From a virus, in IMG/VR virus record IMGVR_UViG_3300042892_002063, positions 1-28,677 of that record: 28,677 bases of DNA; one strand, written 5' to 3'. This document shows positions 6,600 through 14,685 of the stretch, piece after piece. Under the pieces are notes generated by a model. The model did not search any database, was not told the origin of the DNA, and saw nothing but the letters and a program-made list of their open reading frames with translations. How positions within the stretch are numbered: the stretch's first letter is position 1; each line of letters begins with the position of its first letter. A program made the translations under genes and the position numbers.

Positions 6600-6914
6600 T
6601 TATTTGAACAAAATCAGGGCCATTATGACCGCTTGCACAATAAATCCTGTGCCAATAGTGATAATGTTAAACATGTCCTTGAGTATAATGGCACGACCAA
6701 ACAACAAGACCAGACCGGCCCAGATGAACAACACCACATCAATGGGTGGAGTCCGGTCTGAGAGTCCTGTGAGCAAGGCCAACAGGCTGGGTATGGTAGC
6801 ACAATGAATTACAATGGGAGCCAACCAACCCAGCGTGTCAGCACTGAGTTGACCAAAGTGCTGATTAAAAAATCTGCTGATGGCAGGCTTGAAGTTGTTG
6901 ATATCAAATTTCAT
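6600..6914 (-). CDS. Small membrane protein (possible lysis partner), unknown
   Basis: 104 aa from ATG 6914, beginning M-K-F-D-I-N-N-F. I preferred this start to ATG 6971 because it overlaps the stop of the hydrolase gene as ATGA and has AAGGA upstream. There are two or three hydrophobic segments, roughly residues 27-48, 57-73 and 80-102, separated by short polar loops (G-L-S-D-R-T-P-P-I-D). Position right after a cell-wall hydrolase makes a holin-like role possible, but nothing in the sequence proves it. Confidence 0.65.
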   Translation of the reverse strand: MKFDINNFKPAISRFFNQHFGQLSADTLGWLAPIVIHCATIPSLLALLTGLSDRTPPIDVVLFIWAGLVLLFGRAIILKDMFNIITIGTGFIVQAVIMALILFK

Positions 6915-7492
6915 CGGTTTTCCTTGTAAAATATGTGACGACCAATTTTGGCCACCTGTGGTTTGCCCCAACGTGGATTCACATAATCAGCATGATAGTA
7001 CATGGCGTCTTTCATGCTGGGTAAACGAAAGTTTTCTAGGAGAACTTTTTTGGCCACTTCTTCACTTTCACGATAGTGTGCTTGATAGATTGGTTTGACT
7101 CGGCTGACCCCATCACAGGTCCAACTGAATTGACAAACCACTCGTTCCATGATGACGTTTTTCTTGTACACAACGTCACACACACCCTTGCCAAAACGTC
7201 CGTCCTCCACACGATTCATTGTGACTTGAGCCACTGCCACTTTGCCTTCAAAAGGTTCAGTAGCAGCTTCATAGTATATGTTGCGTGTCAGACAATCAAG
7301 TTGGCGAGTGCGATCTTCTGCACTCACAAATCCCTGACGATAAACCTCATTGTTGACTTTGAGAGTTTGTAGTTTGGTATTGGTCACAACTGCCACAACA
7401 GCAACCAATGCCATAAAGCAAATTAAACGCATTGATGTTTTTACTAGTTGAACAGCATCAAGGTGTTTAATCTTATCCAAAATTGCGATCAT
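6911..7492 (-). CDS. SleB/CwlJ-type cell wall hydrolase, membrane-anchored
   Basis: 193 aa. A hydrophobic segment at about residues 21-37 is a signal anchor, placing the enzyme on the outer face of the inner membrane. The hydrolase domain runs from about 65: L-T-R-N-I-Y-Y-E-A with candidate catalytic Glu75, then G-K-V-A-V-A-Q-V-T-M-N-R-V, G-V-C-D-V-V-Y, Q-F-S-W-T-C, and a C-terminal Y-Y-H-A-D-Y-V-N-P and H-I-F-Y. This pattern is that of the SleB/CwlJ (Hydrolase_2) family, which cleaves the peptidoglycan sugar chain. It is the best endolysin candidate in the window. AGGAGGA precedes the ATG, and the leader carries both a sigma70-like and a weak late-like promoter. Confidence 0.85.
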   Translation of the reverse strand: MIAILDKIKHLDAVQLVKTSMRLICFMALVAVVAVVTNTKLQTLKVNNEVYRQGFVSAEDRTRQLDCLTRNIYYEAATEPFEGKVAVAQVTMNRVEDGRFGKGVCDVVYKKNVIMERVVCQFSWTCDGVSRVKPIYQAHYRESEEVAKKVLLENFRLPSMKDAMYYHADYVNPRWGKPQVAKIGRHIFYKENR

Positions 7493-7524
7493 ATAATTCC
7501 TCCTGGTCTTGGACTTCGTAGTTC

Positions 7525-7532
7525 TATTTAAG
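7525..7532 (-). promoter_or_regulatory. Weak T4 late-like box (CTTAAATA)
   Basis: CTTAAATA on the minus strand matches TATAAATA at 6 of 8 positions and lies 33 nt before the hydrolase ATG. Similar boxes also occur by chance inside genes, so this is tentative. Confidence 0.3.
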
Positions 7533-7549
7533 TATCGAGATTATTAGTA

Positions 7550-7578
7550 ATACTACTATATTAGTGAGAAATAGTCAA
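7550..7578 (-). promoter_or_regulatory. Sigma70-type promoter for the hydrolase operon
   Basis: On the minus strand TTGACT (7573-7578), a 17-nt spacer and TAGTAT (7550-7555), in the 125-nt gap before the hydrolase gene. The -10 box is less perfect than at the other promoters. It gives a leader of about 50 nt. Confidence 0.65.
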
Positions 7579-7617
7579 GGTAAGTATCGTTCAAACCAAA
7601 AAACAGTGGTTAAAACC

Positions 7618-9624
7618 CTACTTATTCTGGGATAAGTACGTGGTTAATGGCACATTTTGAGCTTGACTTTGATAGATTTTGAGTCTGGGGTCGGGATTGT
7701 TGTAGATATTTACACCCACTCCGGTCAAGGCCTGAGTGTTGATAACTTCAGCAACCGCGGCTCGAATTGAGTCACCGGCTGCATCATTGGTCATGATATT
7801 GGCGAAAAATTGATATCCTTCGGTTGATTGTTTGTCACTGGCTGTTTGGCCAATGTTTTCGGCAAAACTCAAAAGTCCCAAGGTGGTACCAGAAGTGAAC
7901 ACCACAGCAGCACGATTCAGATTGGCCACTTCGGTTGATATACGATTCAACATTTGATACCATCCGGTGTTGCAAGATGCGACTGCTTCGGCCAACACAC
8001 CAGTGGTGGGCAACGAACTCAAGGCCGAATTCACTGCGGTCACATTTGACGTGACAATGGTGAATGGCAACAACAACAATGGATCGGGTGGCGTTCCATC
8101 CATGGCACCTGGACTGCTTTCGGGAATTTCTGATGCCAGATAGGCCGCATAGGCATTGCTGTAATCAATGATGGCTCGATCGAGATTGGCCAGAGGTGTG
8201 GTAATGCCGGCTGAGCTGGCCAAGGAATCATAGTTGAGATTGATAGTATAAAATTTGTTGGTATATGGATCGCCGGCACAGGCACCAAGATAATCAATTA
8301 TAACAGGATTGCCCAAGGCACCGGATCCTACGCCAAATTGATTATTTAAGGTGGTAATGGTATTGTTATAAAGTATGTTAGTGTTGGCCCCTGTGGGCAG
8401 GTAAGACAGAACCGGGGTTTCCAACGACAACAAAAATCTACTCATTTCTGTCCAGGATCTAAATCGAGCCTGTCCTAATTTTTTTCCAAGATATTGACCA
8501 AACTCGTCGAATGTTCTTATACTCAAGGCGCCTAATGCTGTGTATAAATCTGCAGATACGACTTTTTGAAGGTCAAGATAATCGGCCAAGGACAATAGCT
8601 GGTTTGTGCTGTTGCTACTGGTTGTTATGTTTGCAGCCGTAGCAACTATTGCCAAATTACTACCTGTCACAGTTTTGTAGATGTTTAGAACCACTGTGGG
8701 ACTGCTGCCAGTCACCGGTTGGGTAGTGACCACTTCGGTTATGGTGGGAAATTCTATTTCTCCCACAAAACTGGAAAACGTGGTCACAGTTTCTTCTTGT
8801 GTGACTGTGGTCCTAACAGAAGGAAAATCGGGCAGGTTAGTAATGTCTAGACCTACTGTGGTCAATTGGTCTGACAAACCGTTGATGTAACCTAGCCCTT
8901 GATTCAATATGTTTTGTCCAAACACATAAGGATCACCAATTTTTGTTAGGTTGTTGATATCATACATGGTGCCCCAGGCTGATACCACATTGGCAATTAA
9001 TCTGGCGTTGGTTCCAATGCCATTGGTCACTAGATCTGCAGGGCCGGCAAATCCAACACCAGTATCGGCATAGGTTTTGTTTTTTAACAGATTAACAGAA
9101 CTCACAGTATCAAATATTTGTTGGCTGTAACCTTGCACAAATTGATAAACATTGGCAAATCCCGTATATCCTGATGCAAATGGCAATTGGGCTTGTTTTT
9201 TAATAATACCACTGACTCCAGTAAGAGCACAATTTTCAATCACGTTGCCATCGAAAGAAGATCCAAAAACATTGCCAGTGGTAGTGTAAATTTTTCCAAG
9301 ATGTGATATAAAACTACCAGTGGCAACCACCAAATTGACAGTCCAAGGTGTGATCGTGGCACTTGAAGTGACGGTTACGTTTCCCGGGTATAAATCTAAT
9401 AAGAAATGGCCAGATGTAATAGTGCTACCAATGGTATTTAATTGAGAAACAATGTTGGATGTGACCGCGGATGTTATGCCTGCATTGATATAGCAGTTGG
9501 CAAACGCTGCCAGAGCCGGTTTGGCCTGATATGCGGTAATGTTGGCCAGCAAGGCCGGACTGACACCAAGACCTTGGCTGTTTATAATGCTACTGGTGGC
9601 ATTGAGTGCGACAGCTGTGGCCAT
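7618..9624 (-). CDS. Large virion structural protein, probably baseplate-associated
   Basis: 668 aa from ATG 9624 (M-A-T-A-V-A-L-N-A-T-S-S-I-I-N). This start overlaps the PAAR stop as TAATG; an upstream start at 9684 would overlap PAAR by 61 nt. The protein is rich in Thr, Ser, Asn, Ala and Val, with recurring short G-x-G and beta-strand-like stretches and repeated N-x-x-T motifs. It has no signal peptide or membrane segment and no catalytic motif I recognise. Cotranscription with a PAAR spike-tip protein from a late promoter suggests a tail or baseplate component near the central spike. It is not recognisably T4 gp5 or gp27. Confidence 0.65.
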   Translation of the reverse strand: MATAVALNATSSIINSQGLGVSPALLANITAYQAKPALAAFANCYINAGITSAVTSNIVSQLNTIGSTITSGHFLLDLYPGNVTVTSSATITPWTVNLVVATGSFISHLGKIYTTTGNVFGSSFDGNVIENCALTGVSGIIKKQAQLPFASGYTGFANVYQFVQGYSQQIFDTVSSVNLLKNKTYADTGVGFAGPADLVTNGIGTNARLIANVVSAWGTMYDINNLTKIGDPYVFGQNILNQGLGYINGLSDQLTTVGLDITNLPDFPSVRTTVTQEETVTTFSSFVGEIEFPTITEVVTTQPVTGSSPTVVLNIYKTVTGSNLAIVATAANITTSSNSTNQLLSLADYLDLQKVVSADLYTALGALSIRTFDEFGQYLGKKLGQARFRSWTEMSRFLLSLETPVLSYLPTGANTNILYNNTITTLNNQFGVGSGALGNPVIIDYLGACAGDPYTNKFYTINLNYDSLASSAGITTPLANLDRAIIDYSNAYAAYLASEIPESSPGAMDGTPPDPLLLLPFTIVTSNVTAVNSALSSLPTTGVLAEAVASCNTGWYQMLNRISTEVANLNRAAVVFTSGTTLGLLSFAENIGQTASDKQSTEGYQFFANIMTNDAAGDSIRAAVAEVINTQALTGVGVNIYNNPDPRLKIYQSQAQNVPLTTYLSQNK

Positions 9625-9956
9625 TACACACCTGTTCCTACATACACATTTGGCGAACCTATGACCACAAAGTGTTGTCCACAACTACAAACAGCCCCGA
9701 GATGGGTAACTGGTTTACCTTCAACCAAGATATTGGGAACACCTTTGGCAACCACAGCAGCGGCGCATACAGGATTGAAGCCAGGTGCTTTGGGATTGTA
9801 AGGATTTCCGTGTATGGTGACCAATGATCCCACATGTGCTACCGGAAGACCGTTGACACGTACCGTGGGGGCTCCCAGAGCTATCACGCCCGGTGGTGGT
9901 GGAAATCCCAGGATACTTGAAGGAATCCCTACGGTGGCTATTGGCACTCCTGGCAT
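9624..9956 (-). CDS. PAAR-domain spike tip protein
   Basis: 110 aa. PAAR proteins form a small cone that caps the membrane-piercing spike of contractile tails; T4 gp5.4 is the equivalent. Visible features are a Pro-Gly-rich opening (M-P-G-V-P-I-A-T-V-G), V-R-V-N-G-L-P-V-A-H-V-G-S with its His, a second half-repeat I-L-V-E-G-K-P-V-T-H-L-G-A-V-C-S-C-G, and a closing V-V-I-G-S-P-N-V-Y-V-G. The His and Cys residues are suited to the zinc site of the family. Its stop overlaps the large structural gene that follows. A perfect late promoter lies 126 nt upstream. Confidence 0.88.
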   Translation of the reverse strand: MPGVPIATVGIPSSILGFPPPPGVIALGAPTVRVNGLPVAHVGSLVTIHGNPYNPKAPGFNPVCAAAVVAKGVPNILVEGKPVTHLGAVCSCGQHFVVIGSPNVYVGTGV

Positions 9957-10268
9957 TTAAGTTATAATTCCGCCTTTGGTCACTGGCTGAATACCTGTGG
10001 TAGTTTGTATGTAGTGTGCTTCTAACTTGTCTACCACTGGGCTATGCATGATTACATGAGCCTTGCTCAGCGTTATACTAGTATTTATATCCGCAGAAAA
10101 CAGGCTTTGCATGAGTCCCAGGCCCTGGGCACTGGGTACCACTGTGCAAGGCCGACTCAGTATGTAAGACTCTGCGGTTTCTTCCACCAATTTGGCTATG
10201 GTTTCATCACCATTGACCAATTTGAAACACACAATACTACCTGTATCGTAACCTTTCTGAATTAACAT
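9957..10268 (-). CDS. Small Sm-like/beta-barrel protein, unknown
   Basis: 103 aa. Residues 9-30 (T-G-S-I-V-C-F-K-L-V-N-G-D-E-T-I-A-K-L-V) resemble the Sm1 motif of LSm/Hfq-like barrels, 'V..F.L.NG....G.l', followed by S-Y-I-L-S-R-P-C-T-V. A later strand, I-T-L-S-K-A-H-V-I-M-H, could be the Sm2 part. AAAGGAT is well placed before the ATG. It sits between glutaredoxin and PAAR with a 2-nt gap to the former. It may bind RNA or be a small virion protein; the fold is a guess from pattern only. Confidence 0.6.
   Translation of the reverse strand: MLIQKGYDTGSIVCFKLVNGDETIAKLVEETAESYILSRPCTVVPSAQGLGLMQSLFSADINTSITLSKAHVIMHSPVVDKLEAHYIQTTTGIQPVTKGGIIT
10082..10089 (-). promoter_or_regulatory. Perfect T4 late promoter box TATAAATA, inside a gene
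   Basis: On the minus strand this reads exactly TATAAATA followed by C-T-A-G-T. It lies inside the small gene 9957-10268 and faces the PAAR and large structural genes. It would switch from the nucleotide-metabolism operon to late virion genes, with a leader of about 120 nt. Confidence 0.75.
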
Positions 10269-10270
10269 TT

Positions 10271-10516
10271 TTATCCTTTAAGTTGTTCGAAAAACTTAGC
10301 TGGCTGTTTAGCCAAGCCAGTATATCCACCTTCTACCAATAACTTGCCGTCCTTGTACAGTTGAGGAACAGTTCTGTGTCCTTCACCCATGATAAATTCT
10401 CTTGCTTCAGAACTCTGATCTATACGCACTTCTTCAAATACAATGCCTTTGAGTTTTAACAATGCCTTGGCTTTGTCGCAAAATGGGCAATGAGCTTTTG
10501 AATATACTGTTATCAT
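10271..10516 (-). CDS. Glutaredoxin
   Basis: 81 aa, a full-length small glutaredoxin. The active site is C-P-F-C (Cys10, Cys13) after M-I-T-V-Y-S-K-A-H. The cis-proline motif T-V-P is at 49-51, followed by Q-L-Y, and the glutathione-binding G-G-Y is near 63-65. Glutaredoxin reduces the C-terminal cysteines of class Ia ribonucleotide reductase, which fits its place two genes after nrdB. AGGAT lies before the ATG. It plays the part of T4 NrdC, though the sequence is more like bacterial GrxC-type proteins. Confidence 0.93.
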   Translation of the reverse strand: MITVYSKAHCPFCDKAKALLKLKGIVFEEVRIDQSSEAREFIMGEGHRTVPQLYKDGKLLVEGGYTGLAKQPAKFFEQLKG

Positions 10517-10531
10517 TTTATTATCCTGTTG

Positions 10532-11245
10532 TTATAGTATTTTATCGTTTTTTAATCGTGCAACAAATTTATCAATCCAATGGGTGTAGCCTTCTTCGCT
10601 AGGGTGAAAATTATCATCACTGAGTAAGTGTAGTTTATCACAATTTTCAAATATACCAAGTTGGCCTTCTAATATCCAATTGGTAAAATCAATTTGGTCA
10701 ATTAATGGTTGTAAACTGGGAAATCTTTTAGTACCATACTCGCATGTGTGTCTAGTCATAACGTCGGGATCTGCAACAAACTGATTTAACATGCAGGTGT
10801 GGTATGCAGGTATACCGAGGCTTTTTAAATAGCCCTGTGTTTTTACAATTTCTAATATGCTGTTGTAATACAACTGTTCATGATCCACAAAGGTATGATA
10901 ATTTTTAAACAGCATGTTGGCAAATGAGTGATCGAGGTGATCCCACCCACCTACACCTCCGGTGCAGACATAATACTTGTCAAACAGGAATTTTTGTTGA
11001 GCCCAGGTTTTAAATAATTCTTTATTTTCCGAACTTACACAAACATCATACCTTGACAGACCGGTCCAGGAAACATAAACGAGATCAAATTTTTCTCGGG
11101 CAGTGGCCATGACAACCGAATCGGCAATGTATCTGTTGCCAACACCAGACTGGGCCAAGTTGACGACCACAGGATCTGGTATGTGTTTTTTAATTATGGG
11201 AGTCAGGTCTTCAGCAAAACTACATCCACTTACCAAAACCTTCAC
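10532..11245 (-). CDS. SGNH/GDSL-like hydrolase-fold protein in the RNR operon
   Basis: 237 aa. Block I is V-S-G-C-S-F-A-E-D with candidate nucleophile Ser9; block II is Q-S-G-V-G-N-R-Y; block III is V-S-W-T-G-L-S-R; and the C-terminal D-D-N-F-H-P-S supplies the Asp/His pair. These are SGNH hydrolase features, though the GCS form is one common to phage proteins of unknown activity. The start is GTG 11245, overlapping the nrdB stop as GTGA, with GAGGA about 8 nt upstream. It separates nrdB from glutaredoxin. Substrate unknown; a role in modifying surface polysaccharide or a nucleotide-linked step are both only guesses. Confidence 0.6.
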   Translation of the reverse strand: MKVLVSGCSFAEDLTPIIKKHIPDPVVVNLAQSGVGNRYIADSVVMATAREKFDLVYVSWTGLSRYDVCVSSENKELFKTWAQQKFLFDKYYVCTGGVGGWDHLDHSFANMLFKNYHTFVDHEQLYYNSILEIVKTQGYLKSLGIPAYHTCMLNQFVADPDVMTRHTCEYGTKRFPSLQPLIDQIDFTNWILEGQLGIFENCDKLHLLSDDNFHPSEEGYTHWIDKFVARLKNDKIL

Positions 11246-12369
11246 AGGCTAAATCCTCGGAATGTGTTGTTGTCCACGTCTTGCTTTGTGCCACCGATCA
11301 CATAGGTGGTGATTTCTGTTTCCTGTGGTGCTACCTGTACTTCGGCGCCGGCTATCCATTTTTGTGTCCAAGGCAAGGGATTACTAGATCCTGGTTTCAT
11401 ACCACAATCCAAGCCCACCGCGGTCATGCGTTTGCAGGTCAACCAATCTATGTACTGACACAACAGCACTTCATTAAGACCAATCATGCTTCCATCCTTG
11501 AACAGATATCGAGCCCAATCTTTTTCTTGTTGAGCAGCACTCAAGAACATGCGTTCACATTCGGCCTTGGTTTCTGCCTTGATTGTCACATAGTCGGGGT
11601 CATCCTGTGGCAACAATTTGAGCAGGGTTTGCGTGGACCCTAAGTGTATGTTTTCATCCCGAGCTATCAGTTTGATAATCTTGGCATTGCCTTCCATCTT
11701 TTTAAGTTCGGCAAATGCCCATGAACAGGCAAAGCTCACATAAAAGCGAATACCTTCCAGAGCATTCACGCTGTTAAGACACAACCATAATTTCTTTTTA
11801 AGCTGATAAGAATCAACTTCGATTTTTTTACCATTGACTGTGTGGGTACCGTAACCCAACATGCGATACCAGCCCGACGCTTCAATAAGGTCATCGTAGT
11901 AACGACTAATATCTTTTGCACAGGCCACAATTTCATCTAGTTCCATGAGTTCATCAAAAATCACACTGGGATCGCTGTACACATTACGAATGATATGTGT
12001 GTAACTGCGTGAATGAATGGTTTCGTTGAATGCCCAAGTTTCAATCCAGGTTTCCAATTCAGGTATGGTGGCCAAGGGCAAGAATGCCAGGTTGGGACTG
12101 CGACCTTGCACCGAGTCCAGCAGGATTTGACGTTTGAGATTTGATGTAAAGATATGCTTTTCAAAATCTGTTAAATCTTTAAAGTCTTTGGCATCATGTA
12201 CCACATCAACTTCTTCTGGACGCCAAAAGAATCCCAGTTGCTTGTCAGTGAGTTTGTCAAATTGACGATACTTGAGTACATCATAGCGTTGCACCGCTGG
12301 AGTACCATTGGTGTCTAAAAATGCCAAGCTCTTGGTATGATCTGTTTTTCGAATATTAAATACGCTCAT
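11242..12369 (-). CDS. nrdB: Ribonucleoside-diphosphate reductase class Ia, beta subunit
   Basis: 375 aa, the same size as E. coli NrdB. It houses the di-iron site and the tyrosyl radical used to reduce ribonucleotides. Ligands and radical residue are all present: Asp85 in L-L-D-S-V-Q-G-R-S-P, Glu116 and His119 in N-E-T-I-H, radical Tyr123 in S-R-S-Y-T-H, Glu in N-A-L-E-G-I-R-F-Y, and Glu/His in A-R-D-E-N-I-H-L. The C-terminus F-R-G-F-S-L has the terminal Leu and aromatic residue that dock on the alpha subunit. AAGGA stands before the ATG, 9 nt after nrdA. Fully intact. Confidence 0.97.
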   Translation of the reverse strand: MSVFNIRKTDHTKSLAFLDTNGTPAVQRYDVLKYRQFDKLTDKQLGFFWRPEEVDVVHDAKDFKDLTDFEKHIFTSNLKRQILLDSVQGRSPNLAFLPLATIPELETWIETWAFNETIHSRSYTHIIRNVYSDPSVIFDELMELDEIVACAKDISRYYDDLIEASGWYRMLGYGTHTVNGKKIEVDSYQLKKKLWLCLNSVNALEGIRFYVSFACSWAFAELKKMEGNAKIIKLIARDENIHLGSTQTLLKLLPQDDPDYVTIKAETKAECERMFLSAAQQEKDWARYLFKDGSMIGLNEVLLCQYIDWLTCKRMTAVGLDCGMKPGSSNPLPWTQKWIAGAEVQVAPQETEITTYVIGGTKQDVDNNTFRGFSL

Positions 12370-12378
12370 TTCTTTTCC

Positions 12379-14676
12379 TTAAATTACACAACTGTCGCAC
12401 TCGGCGGCATCATCTATTTGTTCAACTTGTTGAGGAGCATTTAATTTATCGATGTCGATTTCGCCCTGACCATCATTGGTATTAAAATAGTACAACTGTT
12501 TTCCACCATACTTGTAAAACTGTATGACATCTTTGAGCATGTCGCTCATGGGGATCTTTTCATCCTCGTAGAATCTTGGATTGTAACTAGTGTTTACACT
12601 GATGCCTTGATCAATGTATTTTTGCAACACCGCACACAATTTTAAATATCCTTCGGGACTGCGTTGATCCCATAATAGTTCATAGCGATTTTTTAGTCTA
12701 CGGTATTCAGGAACCACTTGTTTGAGTACACCATGTTTGCTTTGCTTTACACTGACATAACTGCGTGGGGGCTCAATTCCGTTGGTGGCGTTCGAGATCT
12801 GTGCTGAAGTTTCTGCAGGCATTAGAGCCATTAGGGTAGCATTACGCTGACCAGTTTGCTTTATTTGTTCACGTAGTTCTGCCCAAGGCATACGCTCTTG
12901 GTGCGGGACCAATTCGTCAATTTCTGGCTTGCGAGTATCTATAGGAAGAATACCGCGTGCCGATTTCAAATCTCGGGCTCTTGTACAGGCACCTTGTTCA
13001 ATGGCGAGATCAGCTGAAGCCTTTAAGAGATAATAGCTCCAGGCTTCAGCATACTCGTCAACCAAGGTCAGTGCTTCTGGACTGCTGTAACTTACATCGT
13101 TCTTTGCCAGGAAATAAGCAAAGTTAATAATACCTACACCCAAGGGTCTAAATTCTTCAGTGGCTATCTCTGCGGCACGTATTGGATATCCTTGATAGCT
13201 TAATAATGCGTCTAGACCACGTACTGCCAGTTCGCAAGGCTTCTGGAAATCATGTGGGCTTTTTACATTGCCCCAATTGATTGCACTCAGAGTACACAAG
13301 GCAATCCTACCATCCTCGTCATTGACATCCCGTAGTGGAACTGTGGGTAAATCAATTTCACAACAAAGGTTACTCATCTTGACTGGTGCTACACTTTCAT
13401 CAAATGGACTGTGCGTGTTGGCATGGTCCACGTTTTGCAAATAGATACGACCGGTATCTTTGCGTTCCTGCATGAATCTTGTAAACAACTCTGCGGCTTT
13501 GAATGTTTTCTTACGTAGTTTGGTATTGCGTTCTGCACGTTCATACAACTCCTTGAACCGGTCCTGATCTGCAAAGAAGGCTTCGTACATTTCAGGCACG
13601 TCGTGGGGGCTAAAACAGGTAATATCACCACCTTGAATCAATCTTTCGTACATTAATTTGTTGAATTGAACACCATAATCCATGTGACGCACACGATTAT
13701 CCTCGGTGCCCTTGTTGTTCTTCAATACCATGAGGTCTTCAATTTCCAGGTGCCAAACGGGATAGTACAAGGTGGCTGCACCATTGCGTACACCTCCTTG
13801 GCTACAACTACGTGTGGCACTTTGGAATAACTTGTAGAATGGCACCACACCTGTGTGATAAGCATCTCCCGAGCGGATGGGACTACCCAATGCTCTGATG
13901 CGTCCGGCGCCAATACCAATGCCGGCTTTCTGACTCACATACTTAACGATGCTACTAGCAGTAGCATTAATACTATCGAGACTGTCATCTGTTTCGATGA
14001 GGACACACGAACTAAACTGTTTCTGCGGAGTGCGGACCCCAGCCATAACAGGAGTAGGCAAGCTGATATCCCCCAGGCTAATTGCATCATAATAATCTTT
14101 GATCCATTTGAGACGTGTTTCTTGAGAGTAATTCTGAAACAGAGTGGCCGCGATCAAGATATAGGCCATCTGTGGAGTTTCATATATTTCTCCCGTGACA
14201 CGGTTTTGTACCAAGTACTTGCCACGAAACTGTTCCATGGCCACATAGGTAAAATTTTCATCACGATCGTGATGTATGTAACTGTTTAATGTAGCCCACT
14301 CTTCTTCAGTGAAGGCTTCTAACAGTCCGAGATCATAAAAACCTAGGTCAACATTGCGTTTGACCAAGGTCAACAAAGGCCAGGGTGTGTAATTGTTGTA
14401 AATCTGTTTGCGTAGGTGATAATTGATCAGGCGGCCAGCTACATATTGATAATTTGGAGTTTCTTCACTAATTAAATCCGCAGCACTTTTGATCAAGGTT
14501 TCTTGAATATCTGCAGTCTTTATACCGTTGTAAAATTGTATGTGACTTTTTATTTCTACTTCACTGGCACTAACACCTGTAATTCCCTGTGTGGCCCAGA
14601 ATACTACTTTGTGTAACTTTTCTAAATCGAGATCTTCCGTGTGACCTTCTCTTTTTGTTACTTGAATTGTTGTCAT
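12379..14676 (-). CDS. nrdA: Ribonucleoside-diphosphate reductase class Ia, alpha subunit
   Basis: 765 aa, close to the E. coli length of 761. It reduces ribonucleoside diphosphates to deoxy forms to feed phage DNA synthesis. An N-terminal ATP-cone (about 1-92) suggests dATP/ATP overall regulation. Catalytic features: Cys224 in F-S-S-C-V-L-I-E, the N-L-C-C-E motif with Asn436, Cys438 and Glu440, Cys461 in A-L-C-T-L-S-A-I-N-W-G, and the radical pair Tyr-Tyr in K-Q-L-Y-Y-F-N-T. The tail ends C-D-S-C-V-I, a CxxC instead of the wider spacing in E. coli, and is the site glutaredoxin reduces. AGAGG precedes the ATG. No intein or split, unlike some phage nrdA genes. Confidence 0.97.
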   Translation of the reverse strand: MTTIQVTKREGHTEDLDLEKLHKVVFWATQGITGVSASEVEIKSHIQFYNGIKTADIQETLIKSAADLISEETPNYQYVAGRLINYHLRKQIYNNYTPWPLLTLVKRNVDLGFYDLGLLEAFTEEEWATLNSYIHHDRDENFTYVAMEQFRGKYLVQNRVTGEIYETPQMAYILIAATLFQNYSQETRLKWIKDYYDAISLGDISLPTPVMAGVRTPQKQFSSCVLIETDDSLDSINATASSIVKYVSQKAGIGIGAGRIRALGSPIRSGDAYHTGVVPFYKLFQSATRSCSQGGVRNGAATLYYPVWHLEIEDLMVLKNNKGTEDNRVRHMDYGVQFNKLMYERLIQGGDITCFSPHDVPEMYEAFFADQDRFKELYERAERNTKLRKKTFKAAELFTRFMQERKDTGRIYLQNVDHANTHSPFDESVAPVKMSNLCCEIDLPTVPLRDVNDEDGRIALCTLSAINWGNVKSPHDFQKPCELAVRGLDALLSYQGYPIRAAEIATEEFRPLGVGIINFAYFLAKNDVSYSSPEALTLVDEYAEAWSYYLLKASADLAIEQGACTRARDLKSARGILPIDTRKPEIDELVPHQERMPWAELREQIKQTGQRNATLMALMPAETSAQISNATNGIEPPRSYVSVKQSKHGVLKQVVPEYRRLKNRYELLWDQRSPEGYLKLCAVLQKYIDQGISVNTSYNPRFYEDEKIPMSDMLKDVIQFYKYGGKQLYYFNTNDGQGEIDIDKLNAPQQVEQIDDAAECDSCVI

Positions 14677-14685
14677 TGATGCCTC

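Noticed and set aside
8338-8348. Late-like box CTTAAATA inside the large structural gene
   Set aside because: Two mismatches to TATAAATA, no gene start downstream within a useful distance.
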